The notes: generated by a model from the sequence alone, not told the origin. 64,000 nucleotides of DNA from Aedes albopictus (GCF_035046485.1 NC_085136.1:297453080-297517079); one strand, 5' to 3'. Shown: positions 21,066 through 31,866, counted from the first letter of the stretch. Numbers and translations: made by a program.

Positions 21066-23250
21066 TTCCTTCGTATTTCAGATTTGTCAGATTCTTCCGA
21101 TAACCATTTCTCATTCAGGAATCGTTATACACTGGATTACGCAATCGATCACGATTCATCACACAGCGCAGGGCACTTAAGCAGCATCTCCCACAAGTAA
21201 TTCCTCGCCGCAGGAATCTAGTTTGACCAGCTCAATCACGTACCTGTCGATTGTAACTTACTGCTGGCCGGTCGTGGTGATCATAAACGAACCCGTTTTA
21301 TCATCTTCGTCGCGGCGCGGCATGGGATCCAAATGCTAAGTTTTTCCTTACCGGCGTGCGGTGATGGTGTTCATGGTGACGGTGACTGCGGTGACTGCGA
21401 CTGTCCAGTCCATCCACAGTGCCCAGCTTCTACGTGGAGTACTTAAGCTGGTAATGAATTTTAATGGCCTCGTTGAGGAGTTAGGCCCACACTACGCAGC
21501 GCTTTGGTTGGTGGTGAAATGAATTTCCATAATCGACCACCACTGCAGCGAATGACTGTCGGTCGTGTACACTTAAAACGTTTGGGTAGTATCTCTGTCG
21601 ATTTACTTCTCACCTCAATGGACTCGGTTTCGTTCGAGTGTCGGAAAGTTGGAATCAGGGACTGTGCGGAGGAAATTTGCATGTACTTGGACATGAACTG
21701 CACAAGAGCGCGTAATTGGTGGAATGTGGCTACACGCAACAAGCAAAACAAAAACCAGCTCGTCGTGGAGTCGTCAGTGTCTGATGGGAACTTGTCGGCA
21801 CTCGGCAGTACTGTAGAGGTGGGTACCGGACCGGGATGCAATTTCGTGCAGCGTCAATGGGAAATGCGCGTATTTACACGTGAAACTTGATCCGGTGACT
21901 CGACGGCCGCCGTTTTACTACGACTCAGCAGATCAATGACACCTCGAAAGCTGAATGCTTATGTTTTAAGATGCATGATTTATTGGGCAATATTCCGAAT
22001 GATGGATTGCGTCCCGGAAGAGCTTTGTTTTCATCCATGCGTGCCGCATGAGAAAAAGCGTTTTGTGAGCGATCGAGATTATTTCCTCACAAGCCGAGGA
22101 TCCTATTGAACCATGCAATTGCTATTTCGTAACTTCTTGCCGAGGGGTGACCAAGTCAAAGAAATCAAACCGGATTTGCGCGACATCCAGCGCTTTTCTT
22201 TGGCTGGCAGCACCAAGGAGCAGAGTATTATGAAATAGTGTGATTTTCGCTTTCCTCAACTTTGAAGCTCACCCACCGCACCACCCACCATCCATCCGTA
22301 CATGAGAGCCGTCATTACTACAAACGGCCGATGTCGGTTCACGTCATCGTCAATCGTGGGTTGTTCACCTTCGCGGCGACCGCCCCCCATCGCCATTGCC
22401 AGCGCACAACAACAATCGTGATAAATTCCTTTCGGAAAGGTGGCTTACCACTTGAGCTGCCGACACTTCGGCTTAAGCGCCAAAGACGCGGGGAAAGAAA
22501 ATGATCGTGTGATCATCTGCTTGGCTCAAGTCCATGGCGTAGTCACCGTCGTCGTCGTCGCTGGCGATAGTCGTCTATTGCATTATTGCCGCCACCGACC
22601 GCCACCTCCCCACCCCTGGCCGCCAACAGCATTCAAAAAGAAAAGTGAAAAATATTTTCCTCTCACTGCACAAAAGATAGTGCCGCTTGACTTGCCATGT
22701 ACCCATTATTAAGATGAATAGATGGAAGCTCTGCGAGTTTCCAGCATGCAGAAAAACACACTTCCATACGGGGTTGGCACCTTCTGTCTAATACCAACAA
22801 CAACAACGGGTGCCGTGGGGGAGATGAGTTGAAACGGTCACCACCATGCATCAGTCATGGAATAGGATGGAATCCGTCTAGTACGATGCAAGAGTTTCTC
22901 ACATGGTGGGACTTTCACCTTCTACTGAAATGAACTGCGACTGTGTTGATAGTTGAGAGCAACTTCTTGGATTTTGGGTAACGGAAGGACGAGCTCGAAT
23001 GCTAACCAGGTGAATTACAGAAAACAACACTCCACCGATCATAAGATTCCAATGTTGCTGACCAGCATTCCAACCCTGAATACTTTTTATTTAACCTTTA
23101 TATCTTTCTCTAAGCAATGATGGGTGATCAGATCAACAAACACCTGAGGGGATAGAAAAGGGTCAAGTAGTGGTGGGACGTTCTCCGATTTCAACGAAGG
23201 AGAAGGGACTACTGCCCTGGCTTAACCTCAAACCCAGTCCATTGCTTCTA
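21066..23250. other. Probable single-copy region downstream of the minisatellite
   Basis: No known mobile element was recognised. There are GTC/GTCGTC runs around 22545-22560 and many short open stretches on both strands, but none with clear protein-like features. Part (21364-21890) may hold Osiris-like exons and is listed separately. Otherwise this may be Osiris-cluster regulatory DNA. Confidence 0.35.
21364..21890 (+). other. Speculative two-exon gene or relic with Osiris-like cysteine motif
   Basis: A short frame from ATG 21364 starts with a signal-peptide-like run (MVFMVTVTAVTATVQS) and meets a possible donor GTAATG at 21451. A phase-0 acceptor (CACTGCAG) ends at 21548. The next open stretch includes SFECRKVGIRDCAEEICMYL, which resembles the cysteine-pair region of the proven Osiris genes here (SFRNCLADIGFVDCAKNVLV; YSLCEDSDELLKCIKVQALK). 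No DUF1676 core or hydrophobic segment was found downstream to 22500. It could be a gene fragment or coincidence. Confidence 0.18.
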
Positions 23251-24085
23251 AGCCTTTCGTCTCTCCGGGTAATGTGGAACCAGGTACATTTTAGAAGGCT
23301 TCTAAGGGCCCCAGGGGCGTTCCAGGGAGTTTCAATCCATAGGGTTTTATGGACGTTACATGTAGTTTAAGGGGGTTAGAGGCATCCCAGTGGCGTACCA
23401 AAAGTTTTCATGGGGTTCTAGGAGTGTTGAAGCGGGTTCAGGAGGTTCCAGGATCGTTCAAAGGGTTTGAAAGGGGTATCTGGTGAGTTCCTGGGAGTTT
23501 CAGTGGATCCCAAGGGCGCTCTAGGTTATTTCAGGACGGCTCCGTTATGCCTGTTGGCGCATGAGCCTTAAATAAATGATTAAGTAAAAAGTAGGTTATT
23601 TCATTTGGTTCCATGGAGCATTCCATTGGTTTTCAGGGAGTATTACAGGGGATTCCAAGGGGTTTCAGGGTTGGTCAAGAGGTGATCCAGGGGGTTTCAG
23701 GGATGTCCCAAGGAATTTGAGGGACACTTGGAGGATTTCAGTGCGCTTCACAGGGTTTCAAAACCATTCGAGAGGGTTTCAAATGGTTTCAGGAGCGTTT
23801 CAAGGAGTTTAAGAGGTGTTCCAAAGGTGTTCAAGCGGTCCTAGGGATTCCGGAGTTGTCCCAGAGATTTCAGGGATATTCCAAGGAGTTTCAGGGTGTT
23901 TTAGCGTGTTTCACAGGTTTTGGAAGCGTTTCAAAGGCTTTCAAGGGGTTTCCGGGGCGTTTCAGAGAGCTTTAGGGATGTTCAGGGGATTTCAGAAGGT
24001 CCCAGGAGCTCCAGAGGTTAATTAGCTTATCTTTTTCTAGGGGCGTTCCATGAGGTTTCAGGGACGTTTCATTGTATTTTAGTAG
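23251..24085. repeat. Degenerate GGGTTTCAGGGGCGTTCC-type repeats
   Basis: Reverse-oriented relatives of the CCTGAAACCCC tracts at 9-15 kb. Units are short and heavily diverged. Short plus-strand frames rich in Phe/Gly/Val (such as 23816-24025) come from this repeat and are not genes. Confidence 0.7.
23534..23591 (+). mobile_element. 58-nt retroposed fragment with 12-bp TSD
   Basis: GGACGGCTCC to GATTAAGTAAAAAG is flanked by TAGGTTATTTCA on both sides (23522-23533 and 23592-23603). It ends in a short A-rich tail, consistent with a severely 5'-truncated LINE or a SINE 3' end. The body is unrelated to the ~55-nt unit at 24692, 50214 and 63719. Confidence 0.75.
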
Positions 24086-24691
24086 GTTTGCCCGTGTAGC
24101 TACCGGCATAGAATAGCATTACGGACCACCTGTTCCGGGGGTAAAAGTCTACCAAACATGTAACTCCAATCCAAGGTTTCAGGCGACCTGTGCTGATGGA
24201 TGGACGGTTCAGGGGTTTTAAATGATGCTCGATCTTTAACGGAGCCCGTAACGTAGGTAGATCCCCTTTCCGGGTTGCGTCGCGGTAAAAGATCTACCAA
24301 ACCAAACCTAGTTACATCCGGTTTGTCAAACTGGAGTATTGTGTTTTGGTAATAAGGATTCATGGTACAAAGATCTTGTTACTGGTGAGAGTTTCTAAAA
24401 TTGCATTTATTCTGCCTTGCCTTACTGATAGTTAAAGACTCGGAATTTGTCCATCCGAGACTACACTTGATGATAGAAAAACAAACTTGCTTTACGTATT
24501 TTCTTATGTACTAACCTATTAAGGACTGATAAATACTGGTAATTCAAGGACTCATGTGTATTTTTATTGCAGAACATATTCTTCAATTTGACAGTATTTT
24601 GCAACTAGCCTAAAACCCCGGGTTTCCATTTGTTGCCCTGGAACTAAACTAGTAGCAAGATATGGATGAGGCTAGAATTCCGATGCATGGA
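24086..24691. other. Unassigned stretch, possible repeat fragment
   Basis: An 87-codon minus-strand open stretch (24100-24363) contains CTACCAAAC repeats and a GTAACGTAGG motif. I recognise no domain. It may be part of an unidentified element. The remainder shows nothing. Confidence 0.3.
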
Positions 24692-24748
24692 TTTTTTTTT
24701 TTAGTTTTTATTTATGTGTATTTTAACTTAGATGCTAATTCTACACTC
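24692..24748 (-). mobile_element. Ultra-short (~57-nt) A-tailed retroposon, copy 1
   Basis: Read on the minus strand it starts GAGTGTAGAATTAGCATC and ends in AAATAAAAACT plus an A-tail. It is flanked by CCGATGCATGGA (24680-24691) and CCGATACATGGA (24749-24760), a 12-bp duplication with one mismatch. The same unit with the same ends occurs at 50214 and 63719. Confidence 0.8.
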
Positions 24749-24760
24749 CCGATACATGGA

Positions 24761-24988
24761 TAAATATCAGTAGACTGTTTTGTTTTTTTTTCATATATTA
24801 AATCGATTGTATTTGATTAGGGGCGCACTTTCATTGGGATTAAAATACCTATGAAAACGGGACCTTTTCATCGCATTTGATTTCTTGACCCACTGAGGCA
24901 ACAAAACAAGAACTGTACAGAAATCGATGCTTTATTGCTGCTCAATGACAATGGAGTAGTACGACATGCACTAAATACTAAGGATACG
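24761..24988. other. Spacer, nothing recognised
   Basis: AT-rich spacer between the ultra-short retroposon and the Feilai SINE, without identifiable features. Confidence 0.3.
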
Positions 24989-25256
24989 GGTTCTTCTTCT
25001 TTTTATGGCTCTAAGTCCCAACTGGGACTTGGCCTGCCTCGCTTCAACTTAGTGTTCTTTGAGAACTTCCACAGTTATTAATTGAAGGGCTTTCTTTGCC
25101 TGCCATTGCATGAATTTGTATATTGTGAGGCCAGCAGAATAATACACTGCCCAGGGAGTCGATAAAATATTCCCGACCGAAACGGGAATCGAACCCGCCG
25201 TCACCGGATTGGCGATCTATGGCTTTAACCTGGTCCATGGGTTAACTGGAGACCCC
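24989..25256 (-). mobile_element. Feilai-type tRNA-derived SINE, full-length or nearly so
   Basis: On the minus strand it starts GGGGTCTCCAGTTAACCC, carries an A-box-like region and a clear pol III B box (GGTTCGATTCC), has a ~190-bp body, and ends in AAAAAGAAGAAGAA. It matches the copy at 46545-46812 along its length. Feilai is the known Aedes aegypti SINE with this head and tail; the naming is from memory. Confidence 0.85.
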
Positions 25257-25499
25257 ACTGACAATATCAAAAACTAATGATGCGTGCACCGCAATCCGAC
25301 CTCCCGCAAGTAAGCCTAAATCCGCTTACATCGAAGAAGGACGTACCGACATGGAGTCTTCGCCAATCCGAGACTTTTCCTGGGGCAGGCGCGACTGATT
25401 TCCGAACCATGGGAGAACCTTTTAGTTCTAATTGATCTATCAATTCCTTGAGTCCATACTTAACCTTCGCTGTAGGTTCGAGGCAATATGGGCGAAAGC
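25257..25499. other. Spacer, nothing recognised
   Basis: No repeat or gene could be recognised here. Confidence 0.3.
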
Positions 25500-26540
25500 T
25501 GATAAAATCTGCTTATCTGGGCTATGCACTGCTTCTAAGGGTCCTAGGGGCGTTTCAGCGGGGGTTTCATGGTCAATCCATATGGTTTTATGGACATTCC
25601 GTGGGGTTTTAGGTGGTTTGGAGGCATTCTAGCGAGTTTCATGGGTGGTCCCAGGGGTCCCAGCGGCGTACCAAAATCGTTCAAAGAGATTTGAAGGGTT
25701 TTAAAGGGGCACTTCCGGGTATTTCAGGAGGTTTCATTGGGCGTTCCATCGAATTTTCAGAGACGTTCCAAGGAGTTCCAGTGTTCAGTAATGTTTTCGA
25801 GGTTTTCAAGAGGTCTTAGAGGTGGTCAAGAGGTGTTTCAGGGGTTTTCAGGGACGTTGCGTGGGGTTTCAGGGACGTTTCTGAGTCTCCCAGCGGGCTT
25901 CAGAGGGTTTCAGCAGCGTTTGAGGCGTTTTCAAGAGGCTTCAGAGGCGTTCAACGAAGTTTCAGGGGTGTTCCAAAGGTAGGGTCCTAGAGATTCCAAA
26001 GATATGCCAGAGATTTCAGAGGTGTTTTAGCGGGTTTCACGAGGTTTCAGGGTCGTTCCAGTGAGCTTTAGGGGTCTTCTAGGGTGTTCCCGGAGGTTCC
26101 AGGAATTCCCGGGGTTTCCGAGGAGGTTAATTGGTTTATCATTTTGTTTTTGTTTCAGGGGCGTTCCATTGTTTTTCAGTGGGTTTCAGAAGGTTTCAGA
26201 AAAGCTCCGATGGTTTTCAAGTAGTTTCTGGGAGTTGTAGGGGCTTCCAGGGATATTTCAGAGAGTTTAAGTGGGCTTCAAGAGCGTTCCATGTGATATC
26301 AGGTGTTTCCGCGAGTTTCCGGTGCGTTTCAGGTGTTTTCAAAGGGTTTACGTAAGCGTTCCAGGGACTTTCATGGGTGTTCTAGGTGATGTCAGGGTCA
26401 TAGTCAGGGTCTTATGGGGTTACAGGGGGTTTTAGAAGCGTTTGTTTTCAAGGGATTTCAGAGGCGTTTCATGGGGTTTCGGGAGATTACAAGGGTGCCC
26501 AGGGAGTTTTTGGAACGTTCCATGGGGTTTGTGGCCGTCA
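25500..26540. repeat. Degenerate GGGTTTCAGGGGCGTT-type repeats
   Basis: Same family as 23251-24085, very diverged, with phrases such as GGCGTTTCA and GGGGTTTCAGGGAC repeated every 15-40 bp. Several overlapping Phe/Arg/Gly-rich frames on the plus strand are by-products. Confidence 0.7.
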
Positions 26541-26549
26541 GGGAAAGAA

Positions 26550-27153
26550 ATTCGTCAACGTCTCTTCAGCGAACAGTGCTTTTTATTGAAGATGTTGCTT
26601 TTAAGCTACAAAATAAACCATTTCACCTATTTGTCATACTTCAACAAGATTAACTTTACTTACAGTTTCGGTGACTACTAATTTTTGCTTCCCCTTACTA
26701 ACCACTGTTATCATCGACTGCGACCTTCCGTAGTTCGGACCTATTTTTAGGATAATTAGTCTCTAGTTACAAGTAATTATCTCATTAGTTACCTTAAATT
26801 TATACAAGTCCTTAGTATAAATGAATATTTTCTATCCGTACTACAAATTCGCTTTCCGTACTACTAGCTGTAAGAAATTAGGTTTTACAATTTTAGGAAT
26901 ATATCGAATTCAGTTTTACTTACAATAGGCATTAAATAACGATAGTATAATGGGAATTTCAAACAAACTTATATGTGGCAATCAACCTCGTAATAGAATA
27001 ACATTCAATTTTCCTAGTCATCACATCTGACGTTTGCTTCATCACTATTGTGTTGATCTCCCTACGTCTGCGCATACGGTTGAAGGGTGATCCAGATCGC
27101 CACCGTCTATCGCATACCTTGACATGCGGCAGTCCGTGTTGCCAGTATCAACA
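26550..27153 (-). repeat. 3' LTR of the BEL/Pao element (boundary at the 3' end approximate)
   Basis: It begins TGTTGATACTGGCAACA directly after a purine-rich run (GGGCCGGGGGA), a likely polypurine tract. The outer end is set only by the AATAAA-containing stretch and the return of flanking repeat at about 26545. Confidence 0.6.
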
Positions 27154-27160
27154 TCCCCCG

Positions 27161-29914
27161 GCCCGTAATGCTGCCCGGTTCTGGCAGCTTTACCACTTTC
27201 CAACACGTCTAATACGGCCAGCTTTGCCGCTGCCCGGCGTAGTACTCCTCCGCCAGCAACCTGTACATCTGCCTGCCGTATTCTTCCATCTGATGCAGGA
27301 ATCAACTTCACTACTCTGCCTCTAATCCAGCTATTCCGCTCCTTGTCGTTTACGATAAAAACCAATGCGCCTTCTGTCAGCGGTTGGACGTCCTCAAACC
27401 ATTTGTCCTACGCGTGATAGTGGGTAAGTACTCGCGGATCCATCTAGTCCAAAATCGGTCGAGCATCAGTTGACATTGATTCCAATCACTTCTAAGCGCC
27501 AACCCTTCGCTCGTAGGTTGCTTGACAGTTTGCTTTACTCCCGAAGAGCTTAGAAGAAGAAAATGATTGGGGGTCAAGGCTTCTTGGTCTGGGGTTTCCA
27601 ATGGTATATAAGTTAGTGGCCGGCAATTTATCATTGACTCAGCTTCCGTGCATATGGTTTGAAAAACTTCTTCCGACGGGGATCGTAGATGATGTAGACC
27701 ATTCATCGCTGCCTTGATGGAACGCACCATGCGCTCCCACACTCCTCCCATGTGTGGAGAGGCTGGTGGGATAAAAAACCATTTTGTATTTGCATCGGTG
27801 AATGTTTCCGCCAAACCTTCATTTAAATTCGAAAGTTGTTTAGCCAGTTCTCTGCACATCCCTTGAAAATTGGTCCCATTGTCTGTATAAACCTCAGCTG
27901 GAGCACCCCTGCGATCGATGAAACGCCGAAAAGCTAGCTTGCAAGACTCCGTAGATAGGGACGCGACAACCTCTAGGTGTACGGCTCGCGTAACCAAACA
28001 GGTGAAAAGCGCCACCCATTTCTTCACATTTCTTCGGAACACTTTAATGATAAATGGGCCACAGTAATCAACCCCCACTCTGGAGAACGGTCGTTCGAAC
28101 GGAGTCACTCGAGCTATAGGGAGAGGAGCCATTCTGGGCACCTGAGGTTCGGCTTTCCGCACCAAACAGTATCTGCATCGCCTTCCTATACCACGAACTA
28201 ACACCCGTAGATTAGACACATGAAATTTTTGCCTGATTTCATTCACAATCGTTTCACCAAATCCGTGTCCGAAGCGCCGGTGAAACCAATCAATCAGGAG
28301 CTCTGTTATCATGTGATTTTTAGGAAGGATGATAGGAAATTTTGCATCAAAGGATGCAAATGGCGATGCTTCAATTCGACCTTCCATTCTTATTACCCCA
28401 AATTCATCCAGAAATGGTGAAAGCTTGCGTATCTTGCTGGACTTTTCAAAGCGGAGAAGTCGTCTTCCTGTTTTTTCAGAATTCCTCAGTAGTTCCACTA
28501 GTTCATCTGCAAACGCATCAGTCTGCGCCGAGCGCCAAAGAGCTCGTTCCGCTCGTTCGAAATCCATCTGATTTAGTAGACGTTGCCTGTACTCCTTCCG
28601 CACGCGACAGTTATCGGCAAAGTGGAAAACGTAGGCAGCAGTCCTCAACAGGCTCTCCCATTTCGAAAACCGAGAGATTTCTATTACAGAACTACTTAAT
28701 AGCTCCTGATGAATATGAACCGCTCGTAGTTCCTCGTTAGTAACCAAAGGCATCATTTTCTGTTGAGGCCAGCATTCTTCGACTTGATATAGGAAGTCCG
28801 GTCCTCTAAACCACCTACTACTTGAATCCACGGCGGGTTCATTACTCCATTTCGTCGCTTCGTCAGCCACATTGAGTTTTGTTGGCACCCAACGCCATTC
28901 GGAAACCTTGGTCGTCTCCAGAATCTCCCCTACACGCACTGCCACATATTGTCGATACTTCCGAGTGTCTGATCTAATCCACGACAACAGCGTACTAGAA
29001 TCACTGTGGTAAACGGTACGCCGAATCGGAAGGCTGTGATTATCCTTGATACACTTTGCCAGTCGACTGCCTATTACTCCTGCTTGCAGCTCCAGACGTG
29101 GGATTGATAGGGGTTTGAGTGAAGCAACTTTGGCTTTGGAAGATACAAACGCACAGCGGGCTTGACCCCCCTCAATGATGCGAAAGTAGGCAACGCATGC
29201 ATACGCTGACTCACTTGCATCAACGAAAACATGGAGCTCTAGTGTTTGAAAATCTTCCACATGGTAGGATGGAAAATAGCATCGGGAGACACGAACGTAC
29301 TGAAGAGTGGGAAGTTGGTTTACCCAGCGTTTCCAGTGGGTATAAATTTCCGGCGGAATCGTTTCGTCCCAAGTCACTCCACTACGCCATAGATCCTGTA
29401 TAACAATTTTACCGTGGATCAGAAAGTTGGATATTAAGCCGTGAGGGTCAAACAGACTCATCAGCAACCGCAATACACCACGTTTCGTCACAGCTCCGGT
29501 ACCGAACACCATCCGCTGTAGATCATCGGGCAAATTAACGGCGAACGTAAACAAGTCTTCGGCTGGTAACCAGTTCATTCCCAGAACTCGCTCGGATGAA
29601 CTGGATTTGTCTTCACAGATTGGTTTTCCAGTGTTGATCGTTGTTTCCCCGACCCGTCGCAAGACTTCTTCCGAATTAGAACGCCAGTTCCTTGGATCGA
29701 AACCAGCCTTCTTATGTATGGTTCGAACGTCGATCGCTAATCTTGCCAACTCGTCTATCGTATCTCGACTATCCAGATAGTCGTCCACATAGTGGTTTTC
29801 AACTATCGCTGATGCTGCTTCCGGGTACATTTCCTTCCATTCCGTGGCGTTGGTGTTCTTAACATGCTGTGCTGAGCATGGAGAACAAGTGGAGCCGAAT
29901 GTGGCCACATCCAT
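27161..29914 (-). pseudogene. BEL/Pao pol: partial RT, RNase H, integrase; truncated and frameshifted
   Basis: The main open frame is 27377-29914 (845 codons). It starts abruptly inside reverse transcriptase (FGSTCSPCSAQHVKN), shortly before the catalytic YVDDYLDS. RNase H follows (FVDASES, PRLELQAG, YHSDSSTLLSW). Integrase has HRRFGHG and CRYC zinc ligands, then the DDE residues in GVDYCGPF, YTDNGTNF and GGVWERMV. Near 27405 a 1-nt shift throws the C-terminus into another frame: WFEDVQPLTEGALVFIVND continues in 27045-27365 and runs into the LTR. The N-terminal ~300 residues of RT are absent, so it cannot be functional. Confidence 0.85.
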
Positions 29915-29925
29915 TATATACGTCT

Positions 29926-31275
29926 CTAGTTCGTGCGAATTACCTGACTTTGAAGAGGCAAGTCCAACCGGCTCACCGTTCGCATGTTTACCAAAGGAAG
30001 ACGTTTCCCGCCTCCTGTTCCTGTTATCTCCAAGTCGATCTGTCTAGAGTGGACCTCATCTCTAGTAATGTTTGATATCCATTTTAAGCATAGGTCCTTT
30101 TGTTCTCCTTCAATGCCCAAAAAATCAGCAATCTCTTCGTCCATAAGTGTCAAATCGGACCCCTCATCTAGAAATGCGAATGTTTCGAGTTGCGTCGTGT
30201 TGCCATATAGTATGACCGGGATGATCCGAAATATGGTAAGGCTCTGCGACCGACTGTGCACGGATACTACGGCGACTTCGGAGGATTCTGGAATACCAGG
30301 ATGAAGGAGCGAATGATGATTACCTGTGCAGCCGCTGACATCACATGACTTCCATGTTCGACACGGCCACCTACCATGCGGCACAAGACACTTATGACAC
30401 AGTTGGTGTGTCTCGACCGCCTTCCAGCGATCGTTTAATGAAAGAGACTTAAATTCGAAACATTCTTTTACCCTGTGTCCTATTTTTTCGCAAACAAAAC
30501 AAGACTTTGCTGTGTCCCCTGGCTTGTTAATGCTGTCGTTGCTTTTTCGACCCTTTACCTGCCTGCAATCGTCCGATGAGCTGTGGGCGTTGATGAACGT
30601 CTTCTCCTTAGCCTTTTGCCTCTCATGCCGGGGCGGTGGTGCCTCGAAATCGCTGTAATGTGCAACGTCGCTTGCCGCTGAGATGATCGCCGACATGTAC
30701 TTGCTGAATGTTTCCAGGTCAGCAACTACCATCTGCTTCTTATATAGCGCCCAGTCCAGGCGAATATTTGCCGGCAGCTTGCTGACCAAATCGTGCAGTA
30801 ACGACGGGTTCGTTAGGTGAACCTGTTGATTGGCTGCTTTCAAGTGTCCTACCAGGTTTTGAACTACGATCCCAAAATTGATCAGAGTCTCCAATTTATC
30901 CGCGTGCGGTGCAGGTGTTGTTCGCACTCTACTCAATAGAGACTGGATAAGCCGTTCTGGGTTGCCAAACAATGTCTCCAATGTGGCCATGACTTGGGGA
31001 ACCGACGACGGAAGCAGCAAATTGCTACGTACTGCATCCATTGCATTGCCACGCAAACATTTTTGAAGGCGCATCAAATTTTCGGCATCTGTGTAGCCAC
31101 ACATCAACGTCGAGTTGCGGTAACTACTAATAAAGAGTGGCCAGTCCTCAGGGCTACCTGTGAAGACGGGAAGCTCTCGCACTCTACTCAAAATAGAATA
31201 ACATTCAATTTTCCTAGTCATCACATCTGACGTTTGCTTCATCACTATTGTGTTGATCTCCCTACGTCTGCGCAT
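29926..31275 (-). CDS. BEL/Pao gag-protease fragment fused to LTR sequence
   Basis: 449 codons. The first ~28 residues (MRRRREINTIVMKQTS) are encoded by LTR sequence. BEL gag proper begins near RVRELPVFTGSPEDWPLF. Zinc-binding clusters are CFVCEKIGHRVKEC and CHKC...CDVSGCTGNHHSLLH (about residues 255-320). The protease has the BEL-type active site FLDEGSDLTLM near residue 375. The frame stops just after PLQSQV, at the deletion joining it to mid-RT. The start codon is an accident of the LTR-gag junction; the natural gag N-terminus is missing. Confidence 0.75.
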   Translation of the reverse strand: MRRRREINTIVMKQTSDVMTRKIECYSILSRVRELPVFTGSPEDWPLFISSYRNSTLMCGYTDAENLMRLQKCLRGNAMDAVRSNLLLPSSVPQVMATLETLFGNPERLIQSLLSRVRTTPAPHADKLETLINFGIVVQNLVGHLKAANQQVHLTNPSLLHDLVSKLPANIRLDWALYKKQMVVADLETFSKYMSAIISAASDVAHYSDFEAPPPRHERQKAKEKTFINAHSSSDDCRQVKGRKSNDSINKPGDTAKSCFVCEKIGHRVKECFEFKSLSLNDRWKAVETHQLCHKCLVPHGRWPCRTWKSCDVSGCTGNHHSLLHPGIPESSEVAVVSVHSRSQSLTIFRIIPVILYGNTTQLETFAFLDEGSDLTLMDEEIADFLGIEGEQKDLCLKWISNITRDEVHSRQIDLEITGTGGGKRLPLVNMRTVSRLDLPLQSQVIRTN

Positions 31276-31353
31276 ACGGTTGAAGGGTGATCCAGATCGC
31301 CACCGTCTATCGCATACCTTGACATGCGGCAGTCCGTGTTGCCAGTATCAACA
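31192..31353 (-). repeat. 5' LTR remnant of the BEL/Pao element (162 bp)
   Basis: Identical by eye to 26992-27153, from AATAGAATAACATTC to GCCAGTATCAACA. Beyond 31192 it continues as gag and not LTR, so most of the LTR is gone. Confidence 0.9.
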
Positions 31354-31694
31354 GGGTTGCAGGGTCGGTCAAGAGTGCTTCAAGGGTATATATCCCTGAT
31401 ATCACTTGAAACCTGGAACGCACAATGGTACAATTTTGAGGAAAGCTGGCAGAAACTCAATTTTTGAACATATCTTAAATGGGTTTTAGTATATCGATCA
31501 TTTATCTATAATATGAAAAGAGTTGTCTGTCTTTTAAATAAATTGGATATCATGATTTTGTATCTTTTTACAGTGCTAAGTAGCTGCTAATTGAAAAATT
31601 GCTGATTTTTGATAACGAACACAAGCAAGTTCAACCACTACAAAAGTCTAATAATATAAGTAATTTGATGGCTTCCAGAAGTTTATTCGTGTGG
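31354..31694. other. Spacer, degenerate repeat then AT-rich
   Basis: The first ~60 bp continue the GGGTTGCAGGG repeat outside the BEL insertion. The remainder is AT-rich without recognised features. Confidence 0.35.
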
Positions 31695-31866
31695 AGCGGA
31701 CCTCGTGTGGTGGTTAGAACACTTTACTATCACGCCGAGGACCTGGGATCGAATCTCACTCCCGTGATACTCACAAAATGTGGGTTCTCCTTCGGAAAGG
31801 AAGTAAAACGTGGGTCCCGAGATGAACTAGCCTAGGGTTAAAAATCTCGTTAGTACAGATAAAAAA
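31695..31866 (+). mobile_element. tRNA-derived SINE-like repeat (non-Feilai)
   Basis: It has a tRNA-like head: an A-box-like GTGGTGGTTAGAACAC and a B-box-like GGGATCGAATCTCACTCCC. A short body and an A-rich end (ACAGATAAAAAAC) follow. The head fits pol III promoters of tRNA-derived SINEs. No named family is assigned. Confidence 0.55.

Larger units (their letters stand above)
26545..31353 (-). mobile_element. BEL/Pao LTR retrotransposon, internally deleted
   Basis: Minus-strand element with gag-protease and pol coding. A 162-bp direct repeat marks LTR sequence at both sides (26992-27153 and 31192-31353), each starting TGTTGATACTGG on the minus strand. The left LTR continues to about 26550, where AATAAAAAGC on the minus strand looks like the LTR poly(A) signal. 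The right LTR stops at 31192, where it runs straight into gag. The rest of that LTR, the primer-binding site and the gag start are missing. A second deletion removes the first part of reverse transcriptase. The copy is non-autonomous. Flanks on both sides are degenerate GGGTTTCAGG repeat. Confidence 0.85.

Noticed and set aside
20423..21200. Frames on both strands of about 60-170 codons in the 23-bp array
   Set aside because: All are repeat translations of the diverged satellite.
23816..26681. Short Phe/Gly/Arg-rich frames such as those in 23816-24025 and 25613-26355
   Set aside because: They come from degenerate GGGTTTCAGG repeats and show no domain or conserved start.
31599..31835. 78-codon plus-strand frame
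   Set aside because: It overlaps a tRNA-like SINE head whose B box and A-rich tail explain the sequence.
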